DNA of 64,000 nucleotides, taken from Paracoccaceae bacterium (GTDB taxonomy: Bacteria; Pseudomonadota; Alphaproteobacteria; Rhodobacterales; Rhodobacteraceae). Position 1 is the stretch's first letter. Every line of letters begins with the position of its first letter. This document shows, in pieces, positions 46,904 to 55,574 of this stretch. Position numbers and translations under genes: made by a program. The notes under the pieces are model-generated. The model searched no databases. It had not been told where the DNA came from and worked only from the letters and a program-made list of their open reading frames with translations. The stretch spans positions 40,405-104,404 of the forward strand of contig JAGWAS010000010.1 of the NCBI GenBank assembly GCA_021296235.1, read 5' to 3'.

Positions 46904-48241
46904 TCAGGTTTCCTGTGCTGCCAATCCTGTGATCTCGCCGGTGCCGCGTGCAATGTCGGCGAACGAGAATCGGTCTCGCATTTCATGGGCATGAGTTACC
47001 GCCTCACGATAGAAATCAACCGGAATGCCAAGTGCCACTGCCGTCGTGGAGCCGCCCGCCGCCTCCAGAAATGCCTGCAGTTGGCCGACGGGAACCGCAA
47101 ATTCAAGGCATTCGGCGCGGAGTTCCGGCCAAATCAACCGCAACCGTTCATTCAGACGGTCGGCGGTCGCGTTGTCGAAGGCCTTTCTTCGACAATGCTC
47201 TGCACATTGAATTGCCGCGGCTTCACCCATTCGTTGCGACATGCTCTCAAGATCAACTTCCGTGGATCCTATCTCCGGTGGCGATTCCCGTGAAAGGAAG
47301 TGCTGCTGAATACGTGCCATGGTTAGCGTCGTTGCACCGATCTGCTGGCCATGAACGGAGCCGGGATGCCGGTCGCCTGCAAAGCAGTCGACGTAATGCG
47401 AAATCTGATGCTCACCCATCGAACCGTGATTTGAAACACCTGTGAATGTTGTTCCCAGACCGCAAAGGGTAAGTACCCGGAAAAGCGTGCCGATCGCGTC
47501 GATGTTGCCTTCTGCGATTCCACCCGCATTTTCCATCAACCGGATCTCATCAGGAATCTCAATCAGGTAGGGCTCATGTCGATACATCGTTCCCAGCAGT
47601 CGATGGGACATCCACCAGTCAATTTGGGCCACGGAACGGCATATCGAATCGCCGAAACCTGCCGCATTCAGCCACGAGGGCGCGGCGGCACATACCTCAA
47701 GATCCACAAAAAAACCGGCCGGCGTATGCGCCGGCAATGACACCTTCAGCCCGCTGTCCAGAGTGATTGAGGCGGTTGACGATACGTAACCATTCATTGA
47801 TCCAGATGTAGCGAAGACGCAATAGCGGCGTCCAAGCTTCAAAGTGGTGAATTTGACCAGATCGTTGATCGTGCCCGAACCAACGGCAACGACCGAAGGA
47901 AATGGTTCCAACTGCGCCGCCAAAGAACGAACGGAAGCCATGTCGGCATGCGGATGATCCAGCACGATTTCGACGACCTCTCCCGTTTCCGACAACGCTC
48001 GGGCAACTTGACTGCCCATTGCCGGATGCGTGGCCTGGTCCGATACAACAGCATATGGCGATTCAAATCCGAGTCCCGAAACCAGTTTCGGTTCACGACC
48101 AGCAAGCGATTGTTCAATGACAATTTGGCAATCGAACGTCCGGGACAACGTTTTTCCTGTAAGCGGATTGACCCATGTGCCCGCGCAGATATCGTCAATC
48201 AGCCAGGTCCAGTTGGATTCCAAATCACAGGTCTGTTTCAT
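46904..48241 (-). CDS. sn-glycerol-1-phosphate dehydrogenase family enzyme (AraM/EgsA)
   Basis: About 445 residues. A metal-dependent NAD(P) dehydrogenase of the iron-ADH/glycerol-1-phosphate dehydrogenase group. Evidence is VVAVGSGTINDLVKFTTLKLGR around residue 140 (in parts; the GSGT nucleotide loop), ATSGSMNGYVSSTASI, the metal region with GFGDSICRSVAQIDWWMSH, and SNHGSMGEHQISHYVD with HGQQIGATTLTMA carrying the His ligands. The frame is open up to 48592, but the M at 48241 is where family similarity begins. Bacterial members are known from B. subtilis AraM. Here it lies among polyol uptake genes, so a polyol-phosphate substrate is plausible. Confidence 0.85.
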   Translation of the reverse strand: MKQTCDLESNWTWLIDDICAGTWVNPLTGKTLSRTFDCQIVIEQSLAGREPKLVSGLGFESPYAVVSDQATHPAMGSQVARALSETGEVVEIVLDHPHADMASVRSLAAQLEPFPSVVAVGSGTINDLVKFTTLKLGRRYCVFATSGSMNGYVSSTASITLDSGLKVSLPAHTPAGFFVDLEVCAAAPSWLNAAGFGDSICRSVAQIDWWMSHRLLGTMYRHEPYLIEIPDEIRLMENAGGIAEGNIDAIGTLFRVLTLCGLGTTFTGVSNHGSMGEHQISHYVDCFAGDRHPGSVHGQQIGATTLTMARIQQHFLSRESPPEIGSTEVDLESMSQRMGEAAAIQCAEHCRRKAFDNATADRLNERLRLIWPELRAECLEFAVPVGQLQAFLEAAGGSTTAVALGIPVDFYREAVTHAHEMRDRFSFADIARGTGEITGLAAQET

Positions 48242-48352
48242 TCCGGTTCGGCACCCCTCCATCTGATTGACGCTTGCATTCAATTGACGGCATTTGTCAA
48301 GTTGCGCAAACTGACTGGCGCAGTTCGAACTTTGCTTTGGAATAGGGGGCAA

Positions 48353-49189
48353 ATGATGGCCATCAAATTGGCAGGCAATCCGCTCGAGGCCGCGGCTTGG
48401 CTGTATCATGCGGAGGCTCGGCCTCAAGACAAAGTCGCCAGAATTCTTGGCGTTAGTCGCCACACAACATCCAAGTGCCCAAATGAAGCCCGCAAACCCG
48501 GCCTTGCCACCATAAGACTGGATCCGGTTATTCTCTGCGAACTGGAGCTTGCAATTGAGTTTCGGGACCGTCTGCCGCTCTAGGGTGTGCATGTCGTTTC
48601 GCCGGATTCGGATTTGGAACTCTTGCGAATCGGCGTGTGACTCGCAGGTGGAATTGTGCTGAGTTCAATTGCACGGAAAGGCTGCATGTTCGGTGTATCA
48701 TCCGATCGGACCGTCGGTGCCTTGGCGCGCAGCAAGCCTCAGACTGAATTCCCCAATTTAACCGTGATCACGTTGGCAGGAAGTTCGCTGTCTGCTGTTT
48801 TGCATACATGGGAGGCCAGTGCAGCCGAGATGGCCGTGCACATGACGGCGCAGTGCAATCTTTTGGTGTTTGGTATTGGCGCACTCAAGCGGGACAGCGT
48901 CCTGAGGCAACCACCTCATTTGTATTGCACTGAACGCGGCCACAACATTGCGGCTGGCGCGAGCGCCGTCGCGTTGGGGCGATTCATTGATGGGGCCGAA
49001 CACAAGGCGGCCGGTCCGTTGAGCGGTAGCGCCATGGCAATCTCGCCGGATGCTGCCCAATTTACTCCAATCCGCCTCGGCGTGTGCAGTGGTGCGACGA
49101 AATGCGATGCGGTTCGATCGGCCGCTGCTGCCGGATTGCTGATCATTGTGGTTGTAACCGCATCGCGCACAGGGACGTTTCTGAACTGA
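48353..49189 (+). pseudogene. SorC-family sugar-sensing transcriptional regulator, inactivated by two in-frame stops
   Basis: One continuous frame reads like a SorC regulator. The HTH part is AAWLYHAEARPQDKVARILG then VSRHTTSKCPNEARKPGL, followed by VHVVSPDSDLELLRIGV, FGVSSDRTVGALARS, the sensor-domain block LLVFGIGALKRDSVL and LGVCSGATKCDAVRSA. It is interrupted by TAG at 48581-48583 and TGA at 48638-48640 without a frame change. The C-terminus also looks degraded. It lies 12 bases before the FGGY kinase, matching the usual regulator-kinase pairing (as with EryD/EryA). Confidence 0.75.
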
Positions 49190-49201
49190 GGGAGAAGGCA
49201 A

Positions 49202-50695
49202 ATGTCAGCCGAGTTCATAGTCGGAATCGATAGTTCGACTCAATCGACCAAGGCCATCGCTTGGTCCCGGGATGGAATTGCAATCGCGGAAGGTCGTTCA
49301 GCCATACCCATGTCCCAGCCCGATGAGGGACGGTTCGAACAGGAACCGGAGCATTGGTGGGAGGCCAGTGTTGATGCCCTGCGCAAGCTCGGTTGCAATG
49401 TCAACATGAGCGATGCAAAGGCCGTTGCCGTGTCAAATCAACGGGAAACCATTGGATTTCTGGATCGCGATGGCGGGTCGATTCGTCCCGCCATGGTTTG
49501 GCTGGATGAAAGGGCAAGAACGACTGCGGCCCAATATTCCGAATCCTTCGGGGCAAATGATCTACACCGCATTTCCGGCAAGCCTGTGGATCTGACGCCA
49601 GCGGTTTATCGCCTTCACTGGCTGTCCTTGCACGAACCTGACACTTTGAAGGCCGTCGCTCAGTTTGTCGACGTTCACGGATACCTTGCCGGTCGGCTAA
49701 CCGGTCGGAACACCTCAAGCTGGACCAGTGCTGATCCAATGGGAACGTTTGACATATCCGCCTTTGAATGGTCGACGGAGATCCTTGGCAGCTTGGGATT
49801 AACTCCATCGCAGTTTGCGCCAGCAGTCGCCCCGGGCACGAAAATCGGACATGTAACTGAGAAGGCAGCTGTGGAAACGGGACTTCCAGCCGGCCTGCCC
49901 GTGATAGCCGCCGGCGGTGACGGTCAATGCGCGGGTCTGGGCGTCGACGCGATGCAGTCCGGCAGAGCCTACCTCAACCTTGGTACCGCACTGGTCATAG
50001 GAGCTTGGGGCCAGTTGCCGACACCTTCACATGAATGGCGGACCATGTGCTCACCGACAGGAGAGGGTTATTTCTACGAAGGTGTCTTGCGTGCAGGTAC
50101 ATTTCTTGTCGATTGGTTCGTCAAGAACTTCGTCGACCCCGAACCGGATGCCTCCACGTTTGAATTCCTTGAACGACAGGCAGCCGCAATTCCAGTTGGA
50201 AGTTCAGGCGTGCTCGTCAGCCCCTACTTGTCGGGAAGCATGAATCCGCACTGGTCGATGGATGCGTCCGCTTCGATATTTGGGTTGAGACCAAGCCACG
50301 GTCAAGGGCACATCTATCGGGCAATTCTTGAATCACTAACCGGCGAAGTCGCCCGCACGGTCCTCGCCATGCAAAAATTGGGCGTCAAAATTGAACAGAT
50401 CGTGGCGGTTGGAGGCGGAACAAATTCTGCACTTTGGCGAAGTATGATCGCCGACGCGACCGGCCTTCCGCTTAGGGTCAGCGAGTCCCCCGAGGCGTCG
50501 TCACTCGGAGCCGCCATAACCGCCGCCAAAGGCATCGGTTGGTACCCGGATTTTGCTTCGGCAGCCGAGGCTATGTCAACGATGGGAGACTCATTCGAGC
50601 CGGTTCAGCAGGATTGCGCCGCTTGGCGTGCCCTGTTGGAACAACAGGACGCGCTGAACAGAATTCTGGTTGCGGAATCGACCCGAATCGCCTGA
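49202..50695 (+). CDS. FGGY-family carbohydrate/polyol kinase
   Basis: A 497-residue kinase with the actin-like fold. The N-terminal phosphate loop is GIDSSTQSTKAIAWSRDG (residues 7-24), the second block is VSNQRETIGFLDRDGG, WLDERAR follows, and the C-terminal domain has AAGGDGQCAGLGVDAM and VGGGTNSALWRSMIADATGLP. It phosphorylates a sugar or polyol with ATP. The sequence is closer in feel to xylulokinases than to GlpK, but the class is hard to read by eye. The start follows GGAGAAGG. It is probably the activation step of the polyol pathway; its regulator is a pseudogene. Confidence 0.9.
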   Translation: MSAEFIVGIDSSTQSTKAIAWSRDGIAIAEGRSAIPMSQPDEGRFEQEPEHWWEASVDALRKLGCNVNMSDAKAVAVSNQRETIGFLDRDGGSIRPAMVWLDERARTTAAQYSESFGANDLHRISGKPVDLTPAVYRLHWLSLHEPDTLKAVAQFVDVHGYLAGRLTGRNTSSWTSADPMGTFDISAFEWSTEILGSLGLTPSQFAPAVAPGTKIGHVTEKAAVETGLPAGLPVIAAGGDGQCAGLGVDAMQSGRAYLNLGTALVIGAWGQLPTPSHEWRTMCSPTGEGYFYEGVLRAGTFLVDWFVKNFVDPEPDASTFEFLERQAAAIPVGSSGVLVSPYLSGSMNPHWSMDASASIFGLRPSHGQGHIYRAILESLTGEVARTVLAMQKLGVKIEQIVAVGGGTNSALWRSMIADATGLPLRVSESPEASSLGAAITAAKGIGWYPDFASAAEAMSTMGDSFEPVQQDCAAWRALLEQQDALNRILVAESTRIA

Positions 50696-50753
50696 CGCTT
50701 GGCTGCGTCTGGCAACACGGATGATGCAGAAATCCGGTCAATTCGACCGGTTG

Positions 50754-51060
50754 CCTGGCCATTGCCGCCACATTGCCACCGTCAACGACCAGGATCGCTC
50801 CGCTGGTTTTGCGCGCCTTGGCCAGATACAGAAATACCTCGGCGACATCCTTGGCCGTTCTGCCCAGCTGAACAGATCGACACCTGGAACACTGACAATG
50901 CGCAGGGCCGGATTGAACGTATGGCAATCATTGCCGACACCGACATAGTTCCGTTCACAGCATTTGCCGTAATTCCGGGAAAATTCAACCACCGCAGAGT
51001 GCATGCCATCGCTGAACCCTCAGAGGTCGTTGGCATTCTGGGCGGGGGTTGCAACTCCAA
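50754..51060 (-). pseudogene. Decayed short-chain dehydrogenase (SDR), C-terminal region
   Basis: Three minus-strand frames in succession carry pieces of one SDR. AMACTL and GITANAVN come first, then NYVGVGNDCHTFNPALR with VPGVD, and finally LGRTAKDVAEVFLYLAKARK and TSGAILVVDGGNVAAMAR, a typical SDR C-terminal end. At least two frameshifts separate them, and the terminal stop is lost. Upstream parts (cofactor loop, catalytic Tyr-Lys) are not recognisable. The DDCHTFNP-like text suggests a polyol or aldehyde SDR. The decay parallels that of the SorC regulator. Confidence 0.6.
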
Positions 51061-51257
51061 GCCGCTTGATGAGAATCAAATGAACTGGGGTAGAATTTCC
51101 CTGTTTGGCGCAGTCCGGGATGCCGGCGCCGTCAACAAATTGGCGCACTTCATGCGAGGACCTGAATTCCCCATTTGGTACACTCCTTGACCAATCCTCG
51201 TAGTTCGGACCGTTTCCATGGAGACGGCATCCTGGAAACGTGATTGTTTAATGCGAC

Positions 51258-52331
51258 CTAAACGTCGATTCTCTTGCCGCTGGCCTGATCAAATACGTGC
51301 ACCTTCAAAGGATCGACAGAAAAGGACATGTTGTCGCCTGCAGTTCCGGGTGTGGATCTTGGTGCAACGGCGACGAATTCGGAGCCGTCGTCGGACGACA
51401 GATGGAACTGCAAATCTGCGCCGGTTTTCTCCACAATCAGGAGCTTTCCATGGATTGGGCCTCCTGAAGCCTGGGTTACATCGTTGGGCCGAATACCGCA
51501 GGTTACCGATTTCCCAGCGTGGATCTTGTATTCCGGTGTCAGCAAAAACTTCATGCCGGCCCCCGAGAAATGCGTCGTTTCACCATCCCAAACAATTTCG
51601 CCGGTAAGGCAATTGATTGCCGGTGTGCCAATAAACTCGGCCACGAATCGACAATTCGGCCGGTCGTAGAGGTCGTCTGGAGTTCCGACCTGAACAATGC
51701 TGCCGTCCTGCATCAGAACGATTTTGTCCGCCATTGTCATTGCTTCGATTTGATCATGGGTAACGTAGATGGTTGTCGCCCCCAGCCGGTTGTGAAGCTG
51801 TCGAATTTCAACCCGCATGTGCGCCCGCAATTTTGCATCCAGATTTGACAATGGCTCGTCAAACAGAAACACTTTGGCGTCACGCACCATTGCGCGGCCC
51901 ATTGCGACCCTTTGACGCTGCCCGCCAGATAACTCGGCCGGCTTTCTGTCCAGAAACTCGGTGATATTCAGGATCCGTGCTGCCTCCTCGACCTTGGCCT
52001 TGACCTCTCCGGGAGGTTTCTTGGCGGCCTCAAGACCGAATCCGATATTGTCGCGGACCTTCATGGTTGGATAGAGAGCGTAGTTCTGAAAAACCATTGC
52101 TATGTTGCGGTCCCGCGGATGAACATCGTTGACAACCCCGCCGTCGATCGCAATTTCCCCTTCACTGATCGTCTCAAGGCCTGCCGTCATGCGCAGAAGT
52201 GTTGTTTTGCCACAACCGGAGGCTCCCAGAAGAACGACGAATTCTCCATCCGTGATGGAAAGGGATAGATCCTTCAATACCTTGATCGACCCGAAGGATT
52301 TGCCTACGCCTTGAAATCTTACGGTTGCCAT
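51258..52331 (-). CDS. ABC transporter ATP-binding protein, CUT1 sugar/polyol type (UgpC/MalK-like)
   Basis: A 357-residue ATPase with Walker A GASGCGKTT (residues 36-44), Q-loop FQNYALYPTM, signature LSGGQRQR (134-141), Walker B FLFDEP (Asp158/Glu159), switch His192 and a TOBE/OB-fold regulatory C-terminus. All catalytic residues are intact, so it can act as a homodimer for the two permeases upstream in the operon. The gene is the last of permease-permease-receptor-SDR-ATPase. An eight-base-arm inverted repeat (CGTTTCCA/TGGAAACG, 51211-51240) lies just past its stop. Confidence 0.93.
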   Translation of the reverse strand: MATVRFQGVGKSFGSIKVLKDLSLSITDGEFVVLLGASGCGKTTLLRMTAGLETISEGEIAIDGGVVNDVHPRDRNIAMVFQNYALYPTMKVRDNIGFGLEAAKKPPGEVKAKVEEAARILNITEFLDRKPAELSGGQRQRVAMGRAMVRDAKVFLFDEPLSNLDAKLRAHMRVEIRQLHNRLGATTIYVTHDQIEAMTMADKIVLMQDGSIVQVGTPDDLYDRPNCRFVAEFIGTPAINCLTGEIVWDGETTHFSGAGMKFLLTPEYKIHAGKSVTCGIRPNDVTQASGGPIHGKLLIVEKTGADLQFHLSSDDGSEFVAVAPRSTPGTAGDNMSFSVDPLKVHVFDQASGKRIDV

Positions 52332-52341
52332 CGCTAACTCT

Positions 52342-53067
52342 TCAGTATCTCTGACGGGTTGGTGTCAGGCAGATTTCCTGGACGAGAGCATTCTGCGGCA
52401 GCTGGTAAGCGTTGAGGATCAATTTGCCGACTATATCGGCACCGATGCCTCCTCCCATCTTGTTCTTGTTTTCCTTATATTCAGACAGCGTTTTTTCATC
52501 CAGGACACCCGACAGCACCTCGGTTTCAATGACTCCGGGCGAAAGGACCAGCACCCGGACATCGAATTCCGAAAGGTACTCGCGCAGGGATTCCGAAACA
52601 GCATGAACGAAGTATTTGGTTCCACAATAGACGGTGTGGTCCGGATAGACCTTTCGTCCAGCAATGGAACTCATCATCACCAAGGTTCCGCACCGCCGTT
52701 CGATCATACCCTGCATCACCGAATAAACGGTGTTCATGACGCCCTTGGTGTTAATGTCGATCATCTCGTCCCACTCGTCCGGTGGCTGCCGTCCGATATC
52801 CGCCAAGCGGGCGATGCCGGCATTTGCGAACATCATGTCCACTGGTCCGAATTTGTTCTCAGCTTCCATAACTGCGGCGGCAATTTGATCCCGGTCCCGA
52901 ACGTCGACCCTTTTGCAAACGGAATTCGGAAGGCCCATCTCTTCCATTCTGCGCAAACGGCGAGCCATCATCAGAACAGGGTGTCCTGCAGCCGAAAACG
53001 CACGGGACGTAGCTTCGCCAATGCCCGAACTGGCGCCGGTTATTGCGACAAGCGGTTTATCCAACAT
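52342..53067 (-). CDS. Short-chain dehydrogenase/reductase (SDR)
   Basis: A 241-residue classical SDR with the cofactor loop TGASSGIGEA near the N-terminus, NAG motif (FANAGIA), catalytic Ser (MMSSIAG) and Tyr-x3-Lys (YCGTKYF), then SPGVIETEV. It would oxidise or reduce a hydroxyl with NAD(P). It is located between the receptor and ATPase genes of a CUT1 transporter, which is unusual and suggests it acts on the imported polyol. The ATG at 53067 is preferred; an in-frame GTG four codons upstream is also possible. Confidence 0.9.
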   Translation of the reverse strand: MLDKPLVAITGASSGIGEATSRAFSAAGHPVLMMARRLRRMEEMGLPNSVCKRVDVRDRDQIAAAVMEAENKFGPVDMMFANAGIARLADIGRQPPDEWDEMIDINTKGVMNTVYSVMQGMIERRCGTLVMMSSIAGRKVYPDHTVYCGTKYFVHAVSESLREYLSEFDVRVLVLSPGVIETEVLSGVLDEKTLSEYKENKNKMGGGIGADIVGKLILNAYQLPQNALVQEICLTPTRQRY

Positions 53068-53146
53068 TCCGGTTTCCACTCAATTCAATTGCAAACAGCG
53101 CGGCGACCATCGGCCGCCGCGCCTTCATGTTCAATCCAGTCGTGCT

Positions 53147-54637
53147 TCAACCCGAGACAATCTTGTCTGTTGCCTGGGCAATGTCGTCCATTGCTTCCTT
53201 CGCCGAGGCGTATTCGCCCGCGAAGTATTTTCCAAGCCTGACCGGAATGGTGTCGTTCGACAGTTCTGCCCACTGCGGCAGGTCGGGCTCAGAGCCCATG
53301 TCCTTGGCAATGGTCTCGCGAACAACGTTCAGGTGACGGGTCGTGCCGGCGCCGACGCGGTTGTTGGCAATGATGCGGGGGTCGTCATAGACACTTTCGC
53401 GTGTTGGACCTGTTCCGCCGCCAAGCGCCGTGATCAGGACTTGGGTGTCGTAGCAGGTGGCCCATTGCATGAAAATCCAAGCGGCATCCGGGCTCTTGGA
53501 ATTTCGCGACACTGCGAGTGAGGACCCTCCTTGGTGACCGACCCCCGGAATCTCACCAAAGCCGGTTTCCGCCAACGTTCGCAGGGCCTTGGGCTTTGGA
53601 CAGCGTGCCGCCTCCATGAGACCCGATACCTTTGTGGCGTTTGGATCGTCAAAATAGGGGAAGAACTCTCCCCAACTCATCATTGAGGCCGCGACTCCCT
53701 GAGCGACCGATTGGCCTTGTCCGTCCCATGTCCAACTGGTTACTCCGGGCGGCATTGTGGCATGAAGCCGATCCCAGTATTCCATCGCCGCCAAGCCAGC
53801 TTCGTCATTGCCCGCGAACCTGTTGTCCGGTCCGAATATTGAACCGCCATGCCCCCATAACCATGCTGTCCAATCGCACTCCAGTGAATAGTGGCCGGAC
53901 TTCATCTGACCCGTGGCACCATACACTTCAGGTCCCATCGTGTCGGTAATCGCCTTGGCCTGCTCGTAGTACTGTTCCAGAGTCTCCGGTGCCCCGAATC
54001 CAAGTTCATCCCAGATGTCCTTGCGGTACTGCATGATGAAAATCGGAATGTCGTATGGCACGCCGACCCAGCGGTCTTCGTACAGCGAAATCCCATTCAC
54101 CAAAGCGGTGAGAAAGTCATCGGTGTCGTAGTCGGGCATCGCGAGGTCCGGATTTGCCGCAATTTGCTCGCGTGGATCGAATACGTCACGCGACACGGAT
54201 GCCGCCCATGATTGGTCGATGTAGTAGAGATCGTAAGTTCCCAACTGGGATGCAATGTCCAAGGTCAGTTTCTGCAGAACCTGTTCCAAAGGCAGTACTT
54301 CAATCTCGACATTGATGCCAGATGCTTCCTCAAAGAAGTGCTTGAGTAGGCTGTTGATCGCATTCGAAGGAGGCGTCGACTCGGTTGCCAACCTCAGTGT
54401 CGTGCCGGCAAATGGGCCCGAAACATCCTTTACCCAAGCGAGCACATCTGCGGACGGTTCGAGCGGCGATTGACTGTCAGCAAAACTCCTGAACGGACGC
54501 ACCATGCCTGTGCCGAGTACTCCGGCACCCAGCCCGAGGGCGGAGGCGTTCCGCAGGAATGTCCTACGGTTCATCTTGCCAAGGACATAGTCGTTGACCA
54601 CCTTTGCGCGGTAGATCTTTTTGTCACTGTCGTTCAT
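53147..54637 (-). CDS. ABC transporter extracellular solute-binding protein, family 1, with Tat-type signal
   Basis: A 496-residue receptor. After about 22 residues it has MNRRTFLRNASALGLGAGVLG, a twin-arginine signal preceded by a long n-region (DKKIYRAKVVNDYVLGK). The mature part shows the family-1 layout, with ITDTMGPEVYGATGQMKSGH and a W-rich stretch near WTAWLWGHGGSIF. Binds a sugar or polyol in the periplasm. A strong ribosome-binding site (AAAGGAG) precedes the ATG. Third gene of the operon, 46 bases after the second permease. Confidence 0.9.
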   Translation of the reverse strand: MNDSDKKIYRAKVVNDYVLGKMNRRTFLRNASALGLGAGVLGTGMVRPFRSFADSQSPLEPSADVLAWVKDVSGPFAGTTLRLATESTPPSNAINSLLKHFFEEASGINVEIEVLPLEQVLQKLTLDIASQLGTYDLYYIDQSWAASVSRDVFDPREQIAANPDLAMPDYDTDDFLTALVNGISLYEDRWVGVPYDIPIFIMQYRKDIWDELGFGAPETLEQYYEQAKAITDTMGPEVYGATGQMKSGHYSLECDWTAWLWGHGGSIFGPDNRFAGNDEAGLAAMEYWDRLHATMPPGVTSWTWDGQGQSVAQGVAASMMSWGEFFPYFDDPNATKVSGLMEAARCPKPKALRTLAETGFGEIPGVGHQGGSSLAVSRNSKSPDAAWIFMQWATCYDTQVLITALGGGTGPTRESVYDDPRIIANNRVGAGTTRHLNVVRETIAKDMGSEPDLPQWAELSNDTIPVRLGKYFAGEYASAKEAMDDIAQATDKIVSG

Positions 54638-54683
54638 GGTTTTCTCCTTTCAACTCATGGCGAATGGACGGGCCCAGAGGGCC

Positions 54684-55568
54684 CTATTGCTTGATTGATC
54701 CCAGGGTCAGACCGCGAACCAGATGCCTCTGGACCAACAATATAAACAGAAATGCAGGGATCATTGCTGCCGCGCCCAGGGCTGCCATGTTGCCCCATGC
54801 AGTTCCGGTCGAGGTTACGAATGTTGAAGAAACGACCGGGACAGTTTTCAAGCCTGTTTGTGTTAGCGTTAGAACGAAAAGGAACTCTGTCCAAGAAAAT
54901 ATGAAGCACAGGACGGCGGTTGCGGCCATGCCGCCCCTGACCATGGGGAGGATAATTCGGCGAAAAATTAGCCAGCGTGAAGCGCCGTCAACCATCGCAC
55001 TTTCATCTATTTCCTTGGGAATATCGTCGAAAAAGCTCTTCATGAGCAAAACCGCCAAAGGCAGGTTCATAAGTGCGTGGATCAATATCACGCCCGTATA
55101 GGTGTCGAGGAGCGACAGCTCCTTGTAAATAAAAAATACTGGAATCGCGACGGCGACGGGCGGCATCATGCGGGTCGACAGTATCCAGGACACGAAATGA
55201 TGACGGCCGGCGAAATTCATTCGACTTAGCGCATAGGATGCCAAAGTCGCGATCGACACCGAAAGTACTGTGGAAAATATGGCAACGACGATTGAATCCC
55301 AAAGCCGGGGTCCCATGCGCCAGTTGCCTCCCCCGGGAAGAACTTCCCGCTGCTCGCCAAAGCCAAATCCGAGAGATATACCAAATACCTCTTCAAAATT
55401 CCTAATCGTTGGCGAGAAGAACCAGACGTCCGGTGGATAGTTGAAAATTTCGCGACCGTCTTTGAATGCAATTGTGAGCCAATAGTAAAGTGGAAACGCG
55501 AACAGCGCGACCACTGCCCAGCCCAGCAATGTCCTGATCGTGCGCGATGATTTGGATTGCACAATCAT
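54684..55568 (-). CDS. ABC transporter permease, MalG/UgpE type
   Basis: A 294-residue inner-membrane permease with six helices. The N-terminal segment with FPLYYWLTIAFKDGREIF is typical of CUT1 second permeases, and the EAA loop reads DESAMVDGASRWLIFRRIILP. It forms the heterodimeric channel with the upstream permease. Gap to that gene is six bases, so they are co-translated. TM I is about residues 13-34. Confidence 0.92.
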   Translation of the reverse strand: MIVQSKSSRTIRTLLGWAVVALFAFPLYYWLTIAFKDGREIFNYPPDVWFFSPTIRNFEEVFGISLGFGFGEQREVLPGGGNWRMGPRLWDSIVVAIFSTVLSVSIATLASYALSRMNFAGRHHFVSWILSTRMMPPVAVAIPVFFIYKELSLLDTYTGVILIHALMNLPLAVLLMKSFFDDIPKEIDESAMVDGASRWLIFRRIILPMVRGGMAATAVLCFIFSWTEFLFVLTLTQTGLKTVPVVSSTFVTSTGTAWGNMAALGAAAMIPAFLFILLVQRHLVRGLTLGSIKQ

Positions 55569-55574
55569 GGCGCG

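Noticed and set aside
32664..48640. Possible recoding of TAG/TGA, because two genes have in-frame stops
   Set aside because: TGA, TAG and TAA all terminate intact genes here, and the affected genes show other signs of decay such as lost starts and truncation. No selenocysteine-like hairpin was seen after the stops.
49202..50695. Calling the FGGY kinase GlpK because it lies between the glp units
   Set aside because: The N-terminal and WLDERAR blocks do not match GlpK well, and the gene belongs to the inserted island with a SorC regulator; left as a generic FGGY kinase.
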